The position numbers were made by a program, and so were the translations under genes. Below the pieces are notes generated by a model, which made no database searches, was not told where the DNA came from, and saw only the letters and a list, made by a program, of their open reading frames with translations. A stretch of 64,000 bases of DNA from Sarcocystis neurona (Eukaryota > Apicomplexa > Conoidasida > Eucoccidiorida > Sarcocystidae), in assembly GCA_000727475.1 (NCBI GenBank), contig KL647316.1, positions 559,623 through 623,622 on the forward strand, in the 5' to 3' direction. Below, in pieces: positions 34,901-46,900 of the stretch (its first letter is position 1; each line of letters starts with the position of its first letter).

Positions 34901-37900
34901 GCTGAACAGCAGCAGCGGCATCAGAGCAGCAGAGGGGGAGAAGAGCGGAGAACAGAGAAGCGGGCAAGGATCTGAGGCAGGGGAGAAGCTGAAGAGGGGG
35001 CGAGACGGCGTTGTCGATAACAAAGGAAGAGTTTCGAAGTGGTCGGATAAACAGTTGCGAGGAGACGAGACGGGTGTCGTGAGGGGAGGGCGCCGGCCAG
35101 CACCAGCAGGAGCAGCAGCTGTGCCGTCCGATGAAGTGGAAAGATTTGCTGCCGAAGACAGCAACGGCAATTTTGGGAGAGACACCAGTGACTGCTTTTC
35201 GAAAGACTCTCCGGAAGGTGCAACAGGAGAAAGGAACGAAGAGGCAATGAAGAATAGTGCTGCAGCAGGAGTGGATGACCAGTGCAGCTTTACTGATGGC
35301 GCGTGTGGAGACGCGACAGCAGCTGCAGGGTCTGTCTCTCCCACGGTCTCAGTGTCTTCCTCGCAGTCGTATCTGTCTGCAGTGTCTTCCGTAGTCGACG
35401 AGGAATGCGGGGTTGCTGCTGCAGAAGGAGCGGAAATGACGGCACTTTCGCCAGCAACAGCGCAGCGGCGATGGGATCTACGCAGACAACGTTTAGAGCA
35501 GGAAGTTCGTGAAGCCCGTGAGGTCCTGCTGGCCGCGGTGGACGCAGTGGGTGACGATATCTCGTTGCTAGAGAAGGAAATGGTGACGCTAGCTGAAGCA
35601 AATCTCGTGTTGCCCCGCGCTGCTGCCGCCGATGGACTTCCTTCGTCGCTGTTCTCTGCGTCTCCTGTCCTTTCTGCTGCTGCTGAGACGCAGCTGCCGG
35701 CGCTCCTCGGCGAAGTTGCAGATCTGACAGATGCAGAGGACGTGAACGCTCATGCTGCCGCCGCTGCGGCTGCGGGGCTTCACGGGCAGCAGGGTTATCG
35801 TCCAGCTGCAGCTGCTGTTCGTGAAGCTGGTGTCGCTGCAAGCGACCACGAGGACACGTTGCTTGGCGCACCCCTTGCCGCCCTTTCTCGAGCTGCTGCT
35901 GCTGAAGAGAAAGAAGAGGCGACAATTGCAGCAGACCTGCAGGAAGATGCAAGCGCACTTGCTGAAACAGCGCAGAGGGCGCAGCAGCAGAAAGATGCCG
36001 CGGTAACAGAGGAAGACGAAGAGAAAGACGGAACTTCGGGGTGTCAGTTAGCTACTGACGATGGGACAGGCGACACGTCTGCATGCGGCATCGTTGCCCA
36101 AGACGATGCCTTTTTTCAGTCATTGCGTGAGGAGCTCCTTGCTCAGGCTTTGCGAGAAGAAGAAGAGGAAGAAGCTGCTGCTGCTGCGGCTGTTGCAGCC
36201 GCCGCTGCTGCTGCTGAAGAGGCGGAGGCAGTGGATTGTGCACCTGCTGCTCCAGGAGGAGCGGCGTTGGACGCCCTGTATGAGGAGGAGGCACTCGAGC
36301 AGCAGGGTAGTGATGTTGCAGCTGACGTGTCAGCAACCGAGAGTCTGGACGACCAGCAGAGGCAAGTTGCCGCCGCTGCTGCTGCTGCTGGCGAGACCGT
36401 GACCAACGCGACGGTGGAGCTCCTCTCACCGAAAGAGGTGGAACGTGTCGCACCAGGGCAGCACCGCTCGCCGTCGCTGCAGCTGCAGCAACAGCAACTC
36501 GCCGGAGACGTTTCAACAAGCGAAGACGGTAGTGCTGTTGCTTCTGCGGCTGCGTTGGGGCACGAAGACGCAGAGGAACTGCAGCAGAAGCAGTCCTGGC
36601 TTTCTCGGAGTAACAGTAGTAACAAAGGCGACCTGAGGAAATCGTGCTTCGGCAGCAGCGGACTGAGTCTTCGAAGTGCAGCAGTTGCTTCATGGCTGGC
36701 TGCTGCTGTTGCCGCTGCAGGAAGCAACGCTGCTGCGGCAGCGTCTGCCTCCTGCGTCGGTAGCAACAGTGGTGTGGGGAGGGGAGCCGCGTCCGCAAGC
36801 TGCAACAACAGCAGCAGCGGAGCAACGGCGGGAGGAGGAGGACGGTCTGGGGGGACAGGCAGCAGACGCAAAGGACGTGCTGCGGCTCCGTCGAAGGAAT
36901 GGGGAGATGCATCAGAAAGGGCAGCAAGGCAGCCGAGGCTGCCTCTCGAGTTGTTTTGGCTAGCCTCCAAGCACGCAGAGGAAGAAGCAGCTGCTGCTGC
37001 TGTTGCAGCGGACACTCGGGCGGCCGCCGCGGCTCGCTTGTGGGAGGAGCAGGAGCAGGAGCAGCAGCAGCAGGAAACACAGAGCAACGAGGAAGCCACC
37101 GCCTCGACAGCAGACGTCGTGCTGCGCCCAGCGTTGCGTCTGGGGGCTGCTGCGGCTGCAGGAAGAGGAGCACCAGCATTGGCAGGAGAGACCGCTGCTC
37201 CTGCAGCAATGACAGATGGCGGGGAAGTGTCTTCAACAACAGCGCTGTTGAAGCAGGAGACAGACGACGGGGAAATGCCGCAGCAACAGGAAGAGGAGGA
37301 GGAAGAGCAGCAGCAGCAACCACAGCATCCTGCAACAGGACCAGATGGACTGCGTCGAGGGCCCTGGCTGCAGCACGACTTGGGTATTGCAGAAGCAATC
37401 CGCAGCAGCAACAGACGCTGCGCTATTAAGTCGCTGCTGCGCTTTCTCAAAGAGGTGGCGCAGATCGCCCTCGTGGAAATTAGGCGACCTGCAGCAGCAA
37501 GACGTGCTGAGGCGGAAGCAGCAGCAGCCGCAGCTGCAGCAGCAGCAGCAGAAGCGGAAGCAGCTGCAGAAGCAAGAGAAGCAGCGGCTGCAGAGTTGTC
37601 GCAGAGAAGAGCAGCGGCGAGCTGGCCAGTGAGGGCAGGAGACGCAGAAGAAGGACAGGCAGGAGGAAGAGGAGAAGAAGGCAAAGTCTCTTGCAGTGAG
37701 AAGTGGAACTGGGGTAGCGGTTCCACTACGACAGAGCTCGACGTGAGAACCGCAAGGCTGAATTTTGCTGCAGGAGGAGCTGATTCGTCTTCTCGAAGCG
37801 GCAGTATCTCGGCTGAAAGCTGCTGTGTGAAGTTTTTGCAAGTGCACGTTGCTGATGTGGTGCAGCAGCAGCTACAAGAAGTGGGCGAAGAGAAGCAGAA

Positions 37901-40900
37901 GAGCAGCGGCGACAGCAGCAGGGAGGAGGGGGACGGGGACAGCAAAGAGGAACGGGTGGCAGGAGATCATCCGTCGTTCTCTTTCAGTCTAGAGAAGTAC
38001 GGAGGAGGTGGCTCGTCTTTTTTCTTGTCAGCAGCAGAGCATGCAGCTGTCGCTAGTGCTCAGTCTTCTACTGCTGCTGGTGTCTCGTCCTCAGCGCGTT
38101 TCTACCTTGAGTGGTCAAAGTGTGGGGTTGGCGGCGATGGCTCGGAGCAGCAGCAGCAGCGGGGAGGTGTTTGGATCGATCCTGCTGTGGCCCCTGCTGC
38201 AGCCGCAGCCGCTGCTGCTCCGGGAGGCTGTTTCTCGGTTGGCGAGCGGAGCAGCAGCAGCTGCAGCGTCAGTGCGCAGCGCTGGGGAGCAGGACCTGCA
38301 GCGGCGGCTGCGGCTGCTGCGGCAGCGGCGGCCGCCGCTGCCTCGTGTCCTGCTGCCTGTGGCTGTTGCTGCCGAGAGGAAGGCAGCGCAGCAGCAGACG
38401 ACGAGCCACAGTGTCGGTTGCCGTGCGCTCTTTCATCCAGCGGTGGAGGACAACGTCCGGGGACACCGCTGCTGCAAGAGCAACAGCAGGAAGTACTGCA
38501 GGCAGGCGCAGCAGACAGCAAGAGCTTTTTAGGCGGGGGTGAAAGAGTCGTCTTGTGTGTACGAAGAGATGCAATACCGAGGGAGTGGCTGAAGAAACTA
38601 CCGTTCTTCTGTCGCCTGATATTGCACGTGCAGGGAGACAGTAGTGAAGACGAAGAGCAGCACCAGCAGCAGCGGCGAGTGCGGCAATCGGATGGTGAGG
38701 AGGAGGACGAAGAGGAGGAGGAAGATGCAGGCGTGGAGACGGCGCTGCAGCTGAAGCGACAACGGAAGAAAAAGCCACGTGGCATCAGCAGCAGCAGCTC
38801 AAAAGAAGAGGAAGAAGTTCTGCCTTGCGCGAAGGACGGTGCTGGTGCTGTTGCTCCTACAACTGCAGCAGCCGAGCAGTTCGTCGAGACGCGTGTTGCT
38901 GCTACAGCTGCGGAGGAGGACAGCAGCAGCGGCAGCAGCGTCCCGGAAGCAGATGCTGCTACGTGGAAGAGAACGGACAGCAGCGTCGGAACAGAGAGAC
39001 CAGCAGCACCGCCAGGTGCAGGCGCAGCGGCGCAGGTGCTAAAAAGGAAGCAGCAGCAGGACGGAGGGAGCGAGGCCGGTGGAGAAGATAACAGAGCAGC
39101 GAGGCGAGTAGGACGTGCTGAAGCGCGGCTACGCAGAAAGAGGAGGAAGCGTATCGCGGTGAATAGGTGCGACAGCAGCAGCAGCTCGCCTGAACAGGAG
39201 GGAGACGTAGCGGCAATCTTTGGCAGAGATGGTCTCACTGCTGCTGCATCCGGCTACAGCAGCACTGGTGAGGAAGATGAAGAGGAGGAAGCAAAAATTT
39301 TGGAAGGCGGGGATGCCGCTGCTGCTGCTGCGAAGATCGCCCTTCCTGCTGCTGCTGCTGCAGAAGGAGGAGGAGGAGCAGGAGACTGGTCCGGTGCTGG
39401 GGCACAAGGGGAGGTTGGTGCGGCCGAGGACTCGTATCCGAAGGAAGGGCGGGCAGCAGCAGATACCAGCAGAGCAAGCAGGAGCAACAGCAGTCTGCGT
39501 CTGCTGAGGCAGCAGCCGCCGGGCAGCGAACAGCAGCAGCAGCAGACTGCAACTCCGCCTCGCGCTGTCGCAGTTACGCCTGCTGAAGCCGCCGGCGCCA
39601 ACAGCGTTTCGGCGGCGCCTGCTGGTGCTGCTGCTACCGCTGTTGCCGGTGCTGCTGCAGCAGCGTCAGGGAGTCAGCGAGAGGCGGGCACGCGTCTGAC
39701 TCTACTGACACACAACCGTCCTCCATTTTTGCCGGCACCGCACGCGTCTGCGTCGGATCCGCCGCAGCCGTCGCCGCCTCCCCCGCCCTGCTGCAGCATT
39801 CCGGGTTGTACGTGCTGCGTAGATGTTGCGTCGCTGCGTTTCTCGAGGCGCGCTGCAGCTGCTGCTGCGCGCCATGGACTGCCGGCAGAAGCCGCCGCCG
39901 CGTCAAGAGGTGTCTTTTCGAGCAGCGGGGGAGGAACGGGGAGTTTTCTGAATATCACCGTAAACGAAGAAGGAGAAACGGGTAGGACACAGAAGAAGCA
40001 GCAGCTGCGACACAGCCGCGGCAGCAGCAGGCAGCGCAGCGAAGAAAGTACTGCGGCTGCTGCTGCGGAAAAAGAGGGCAGCGCTGCTGCCGACACCGCT
40101 TCTGCGACACCGAGAAGGGGGACGGACCTGCCAGCTGAAGAAGAGGAGGAAGAGGATGATGAGGAAGAAGAGACAGGGCAGCAGAAGAAGCAGCAACTGC
40201 AGCAGCAGCTCCGAGGAAAGAAGACAGAGGACAGACCATTTATGCTAGCAGATGCGCTGCGGCTGCTGGAGCGTACGGACGCTGAGCGTCGCGCAGCCCT
40301 CCTGTCGCTCTATCGAGAGGCGGTGGAGATATGCCAGCGCAGCTGTCTCCCGCCTGCCTCTCTCGCCCCCTGGCAGCTCCCAGGTGGTCACAGCAGTCAG
40401 CAGCAGACGCAGCTGCAGCAGCAGCAGCGCAGTACTTCTACGGAGGGGTCGGCAGGCGCTGGCGTCGGGCTTGCAGGTCCTTCTCCGCAGGAAGTAGATG
40501 AAGCAGTTGATTTCCATTCAGCGAGCAACGGCAGCAACACAGAGATGCGTAGCAGCAGTAATGGCGGGGGAGGAAGAAAAACAGCAGCAGCAGACGGCAA
40601 GGGGTTCTCTGTTCCTGCTCGTGCTGATTACACTGCTGCTGCTGCTCCCGGGTTCTCGAATCTTGCGCTTGCACTTCGTGCGGCTGCTGCGGCGACGGGC
40701 GTGCCACTAGGCGGAGGCACGTGCTGCGCAGAGGGCACCGAAGAAGGAGGAGGCGGTGCAGCAGCGGCCAGAGAGGCGGCGGCTACGCTGTCGAGCAGCA
40801 GCGGCCGAGAGGAGAATTTTGCTACGGCGGTGCAGCGCTGGTTCGCGTCCCTTGCTGCTGTCGGTTTGCCGCTAGAAGAAGCAGTCCTGGCGATCAACGC

Positions 40901-43900
40901 AGCAGCTCGTGAGACGCACTGGCTGCAGGCAGAGCGGAAGGAACTGCGGCTCGGGGTCGATAGTCTTGTGTGGTGGAGCGGCAGCATCGATACTGCGTCT
41001 TCCTTCTTTCCCTCTCCCGCAGCGGTTGCTGCTCCTGCTGCTGCTGCAGACGAAGACAGCAGTCGAGAGGTGCAGCAGGCAAATCTGCGTGCGTGGCCAC
41101 AGAGGCCTTCGGCTGCCGCTGCACCTGTTGCTGCCGCTGCGGGCAGGTTGCCGGCGTCGGTGGTGGCCGGCGCAGGCGCTACAGCTGCACCAGCCGTCGG
41201 GTTTCCTGAAGAAGACGACTGCGTAGAGATAGCCTTTTACTTCCCTTTTCAGCCGGCCGCCGTCGAGCCTTGGGAGATGGAGCTCAATATACAGGAAAAC
41301 AAAGGAGAACGTTTGTCTTCGATCGAGTTGCCTGGCTTTGTTGCTGCTGCTGCTCTCGTCTCCGAAGCACACTCTCGAGAATGCGCTGTCGGGGCGGCTA
41401 CAGAACGAGACGCAGCAGCGACAGAAGAAACAGCAGCAGCAGCACAGGCAGACGTCGAAGACGAAGAAGAGGAAGAGAAAGCAGACGACGATTCTGGGGA
41501 TGCGGCTGCGGCAGGAGCACCCACGGCGACTGCTGCAGTACCAGCAGCTGCGGCAGGAGAGACGCAGCTGTCGCAGCAAACAGAGGAAGCAGCAGGAGGG
41601 GAAGGAGAAGAGGAGGGCGACAGAAGTGGAAGTGAGGAAGGCGACACCCTCCACTGCGGGACAGAGAGACGAGACGCCACCGTGCGGTTTGTGGGGCGGG
41701 AGACGACGGTGACTGCCGCCGTTCGTGGTACTGCAGATGGCAGAGACGGAGGTGCCGCAGCTGTCGCTGCGCTGCAGCACAGCAGTGGCATCAAAGAATC
41801 TGCTGCAGGTTTAGCTGCTGCTCCAGCTGCTGCAGGAGTCGCAGGGTGGGACAGCAGCAGCAGTTTCTGGACCCAGTCGCCGCTGGGATGTGCTGCTGGT
41901 CCTGCGGCTCTTCCGGAGAGTATTCGACGCGTGCAGCAGGCAGTCGCCGAACGAAAAGCGAAGATTGATCGATTGCTGCGGCAGCAGCGAAGATTATGCG
42001 GCATTCTCTACAGGCGCTGGAGGAGGTACCTACTTTCCTGCTTACGTGGCTGGTCCTCCCGTGCAGCTCTGCTGCTGCTGCTGCTCCTCTACGATGGCTG
42101 CTGCTCCTCCTCCTCCTCCGCAGCTGCTGCTGCCGCTCTTGCTCCTGTACAGCTGCTCCTGCGGCTGCTCGTCTACTGCTGCTGCTACTGCTCCTCTACT
42201 GCTGCTGCTGCTGCACCTCTACTGCTGCTGCTGCTGCACCTCTACGACTCCTGCTGCTGTTCTGCGACTCTTCTGCCGCCCTGCTGCGACGCCAGCTACC
42301 AAGCAACTGATACGTGCTGCTCTGCTGCTACTACTGCATATCCACTGGGATTGCTATTGTTTCTCTGCAGCCGCATGCAAACAAGGAAGAGCAGATGATA
42401 GCTGCTTCTGTAATTACGGCTGTAACGCTCGTGTTTCTCTCTCTCACGTTCACGACTCGCCTGTCCACCGGGTGTGTACGTGTGTGTCTCTCTCTTCGTA
42501 CATCTCCCTTTCTTCGTGACGCTGTTCATATCTCTCCTAGGAAAACGAAAACAAGTACGATTTGCCTCACATGTTCACATACGTAGGTAGGTATCCGGAA
42601 CTCTTAGAACAGATATATATATATATATATATATGTAATACCAGTCTCCTCCGCGTATGCGTGCATGTGTATGGATGTGTCTTGCATGCATCCATATATG
42701 TGTGTATATATATATGTGTGTGACGCGCGTGGAGTCGGCAGATATGTGTGTGTCTGTGGGTGTGCCGCAGTTTCATCTGCATGCGTCTTTTAATGGCGAA
42801 TTATGCGTGGGCCGGTTGCTGCTGTTGTTGTGTGACGTACCAGACATCGTCTGCTGAAGGAGCGCGCAGTGATTCGCGGGGGGGACATTTTTGGGTGGGG
42901 GGTGCTGCCCGTGCGTGCCGCGGATCATCCGCATTTGTTGGTGTCGCTACCGGCCGGTTTTCGAACGGGCTGCCGCGGGGAGCCGTACATGCGTTGCAAC
43001 AGCAGCAGCAGTGCGGCAGCAGCAGCGGAGGGCCATCACTCGTGCCACGGTGCGGCTGCTGCAGGAGGAGGAGGAAGCGGAGGGGGTCCTGCCGGGGGTC
43101 ACGCGTCTCTGGGTGGAAGCGCAGGAGGAGGAGGCGGAGCAGCAGCAGGTGGTGGTGGGGCTGGAAGCGCCGGGGCTGCTGCAGGCAGTCACCAGGGCAG
43201 CGCCAGTGGGGCGGGAGGAGGCGCCGACGGTGTCGAAGCGTCAGCAGGAGGAGACAGAGGAGCGCATGCTGCTGCTGTCGGTGGACCTGGTTTTCCTAGT
43301 GAAAGAAGCACTCGACGCGGGGGCGGAGGAGGAGCTGCTGCTGCTGCTGGAGCAGGGGGAGCTGCAGGAGGAGGATCTGCAGGTGGTGCTGCAGGAAGTA
43401 GCGGCGGCGGCTCGGCAGGGGGACATCCGTATTCAGGCAGCAGAGAGAGCGGCGGAGGAGGCGGACCAGCAGCCGGAGGAGGAGGAGGAAGTAGCAGCAG
43501 TCCAGGCGGAGGAGGAGGAGGCACTGCAGCAGGGGGAGGAGGAAGTGGCAGCGGCGCAGGAGGCGGAGGAGCAGGAGGAGGCGGTACTGATAGACAGCGT
43601 GCGAAGGAAGAAGCAGCAACACGAGAGATGAAGCGGGAATGGATGCAAGCGAATTACGCGAATTTAACAGGGCCAGGAATCTTTTGGCGAGAGTCTTGTT
43701 TGTTTTCGTTAGGGCAGGGCATGCGGCAACGGCTGGAGAAGAAGGCGGTGGAGCAGCAGCAGCTGTTGCTGCAGCAGCAGCTGTTGCAGCCGCAGGCGCA
43801 GCCAGCAGCCCGCAGTGCTGCTGCGGCGGCAGTCGCAGCAGCAGCGTGTGCCAGCGGAGCAGCAGCAGGAGGAGCACCCGCGGGCAACAACAGCAGCACA

Positions 43901-46900
43901 AGCAGCGGGGGGGCGGGGCTGGCGCCTCAGGCAGCACTGGCGCGGCGGCTGCAGCAGCCCTCGCAGCAGCCGCGGTCGGCAGCAGCGGCTGGACCGCAGC
44001 CGAACTTCTTGGCACTGCAGGGGCTGGCGGAGCCGGAGGCTGTCTGGCTGCTGCTGCTGCAGCAGGAGGTGGAGGCGGAGTTCCAGGAGGAGGAGGAGGA
44101 GTTACAGGCTTTGCTGCTGCGGCTGCTGCTGCTGCCGCTGCTGCTGCCGCGGCGGCGGCAGGAGGCGTCGGAGGCGTTTATCCCGTTGATTTGCTAGAGA
44201 GGGATCTAGACTATATGCTGCTCGATATGGACCGCATGGTGTCGTACCACTGCAGATGCGCCAAAGTAAATACATTTCTCACATATACAAAGCAACAAAA
44301 GTACCTTCTCTTCTATCGTCGTATAGATGTCCGCATGTATATCTCCAATGCTGTGTAGTGTATTGGATATATCTCTGGACGCATGCACACATATATTTGT
44401 GTGTAGTCCCACCGGGTTGCCCCTCCATTCGTACAAGTTTTCTCATACATATATATATATATATATATGCGTAGGGATGTTTGGGGAGAGTCTCTTCGTT
44501 GTAGGCGGAACATACGTATCTGCTTTTCACGTGCGTCGTTGTATTGCTGAGCATACACGTCTCTCTACGCCTGGAGAGGAGGTGGTGACTGCGGTGGCAT
44601 GTGTCTACATGTATACATAGAGAGAGGAAGTGAGGGAGAAGACAGGAGACGTACAGAAATACGTGTATATATATACATGTATGGATTTGTATACGCATAT
44701 GCACACGCGGGCACGTACACATATATCCACGTAAATAGAGAGAAACAGTCAAAGCAAGACGTACGTATGAGTATGTGTAGATATATATGTATGTGTGCGT
44801 GTCCACCTTCCCACACAGAAGTATGACCAGAGAAATACCGAGGAGGCAGCAAAGGAAGAAACGAGAGACGCACGTTCGTGGAGGGCAGAAGAGAGACGCC
44901 CACGAAGCGCCGCGCGCATGCAACTGGAAGTAGAGGGGACCCGCAGCAGCAGTGCCTGGTACCTGCCCACATGCAGGCCAGTCTTTACCGTTCTCTCTCA
45001 GTCTGTCTAGCGATAGGCTGAGCCCGCTTCGTGTCTGCGTCTTCGTCTCTCTATGTACCTGCGTTTGTGTCTGTCTATGTACTGCATACTGTGTGTGTAT
45101 GAAGAAGGTAGGCGGACGTGGACGGCTGTGGGGTCGTAAAATACACATTTTCCGGGGTAGAGAAAAGAAACAGCAGGACACAGATCCACACAGCCATCCA
45201 CGTCTACTCGCACATGTCTTTCACACTCTTTGTTGTAGAAAGGAGCACACAGTCACTCGTATATATATATATATATATATGTATGTGTATATGTGTATGA
45301 ATGTGTGTATTTTTGTATGTGTGTATAGATGTATATATATGTGTAAGCGTGTGTACACAGATACGTGGGCTTGCAGCTTCAGATGTACGTAACTCTTCCA
45401 TACGTGATGGCACGTGCTTGAATATCTGTATCTGCGTCTCCTGCTCTGTGTACGTATACATACCGGTGATAGAGCCACTACCGTGTGTTGCGTACATATG
45501 CACAAATGCAGGATGTCTCATATAAGTCTACATATATATGTGCATATATGTTGACTTATGTAGGACAAGTACAGGTCTTTTATCTTGCACATGACAGGAA
45601 AGCAAGTCCAAGGATACCAGTGGAGATACTAGAGAAATCATACGAGAGAAGGACGGAGAGAGGAAGCGAGGTAGACAGCTGGGACAGTGTGCTGCGTCTT
45701 GCTTTTAAACAAGTGTGTCTATATGCGCATACGTGCAGGTATACCTCGTGGTGCCGGCGAATGCCTCCGCACCTCCGTAGTTTCGTTTTTGCTGCAGAAG
45801 TGCGTTCGCCTTGCGTGAGGGGGGGCGTGTGAGGAAGTTGCTGCAAGCCGACTGGGGTGCGTAGAAGCAGATGTTTCCGTCCCGTCTGTACAGACTCTCC
45901 TCCCGTGTAGGAAGAGAAGTTCCCCTTTCCGGTGCATATGTGCGTTTGTGTCTGTCGAGAGATCTTACTTGGACTTGCATCTTCACACACCGGTAATAAA
46001 CACGTATGCGTCGCCTTGTATATATATACAGAGGAGAGAGATAGAGACCCGTTGTGAGCCTTGGTGCCCGTCCACGCGTCCACGAATTTAATCCATCGTT
46101 AAGTAGTATATACACACATACGCGTGTCTTTGCGGTCCTCGCTCTCAAGAGGTTTCTGTGTTTCTGTGTGCCGCTACGTATGTGTGTGTGTCTCCTCCGC
46201 GTGTACCTAGTTGGTGTGCTTACGCACCGCCGGAGAGCTGCGTACCTTCCTGTGTGTGTAGATAATATGTATGTGTATGTTCATAATGTATGTGGATCGG
46301 CGAATGTGTATGTGTGACATGAAACTGCGGGTGCTGCAGGTGAGAGACCCGCTGGGGACTGAAGCGGAGAGGAAAACGGCAGCGACGTGGACGGAAGGGG
46401 ACGCGCGAACGTTTGTTGAGAAGTTTCTGATGTACCCGAAGAATTTCGAGAAAATTGCGTCTTACCTGGACGGGAAGACGCCTCGGGACTGTGTGGTGAG
46501 TGGCACGTTCCAATCGACGAGACAACTCCCTAGTTCATGCCTCCCCCTGTCGGGTGTACGTACACCCCACGTCATGCCGTCCTTCCTGTATACATATACA
46601 TATAAATAGGGGTGCGCGTACGTAGGTAGCCCGTCTACTTCCTTTCGTCTAGGGCGTCCTGTTGTTGTTCGCTCTGTGTTATGGGAAGTTTTGTTTGCTG
46701 CTGCGTTTCTCGCCTCAGCAAGAAGAGACGTGCGTTCGTTTCCTTGCACCCCACGTCGAGGGCGGGAGTCTTCTCTTCCGCACAGCTGACGTATTTATTG
46801 CTGCGCCTTCTTTTTCTCGCGCAGCTCGCACATACTTCTGCAGACGCGGGTGGCTGCATGGGTCATCTCCTCCAGTTTCCGTCTACGAACAGCCTCAGTT

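Noticed and set aside
36143..37945. 600-codon minus-strand ORF (Ala/Ser/Cys-rich)
   Set aside because: Antisense shadow of the giant gene's first exon. It reads CTG-type triplets, and the opposite strand has the longer frame and an ATG.
43189..43524. Minus-strand poly-proline ORF
   Set aside because: Antisense of the GGA/GCA-rich part of exon 2; no ATG or splice support.
44819..44945. Alternative donor TG|GTACCT for the exon starting at 44819
   Set aside because: It would leave phase 2 and not fit the next exon; GAA|GTAGAG at 44929 keeps phase 0.
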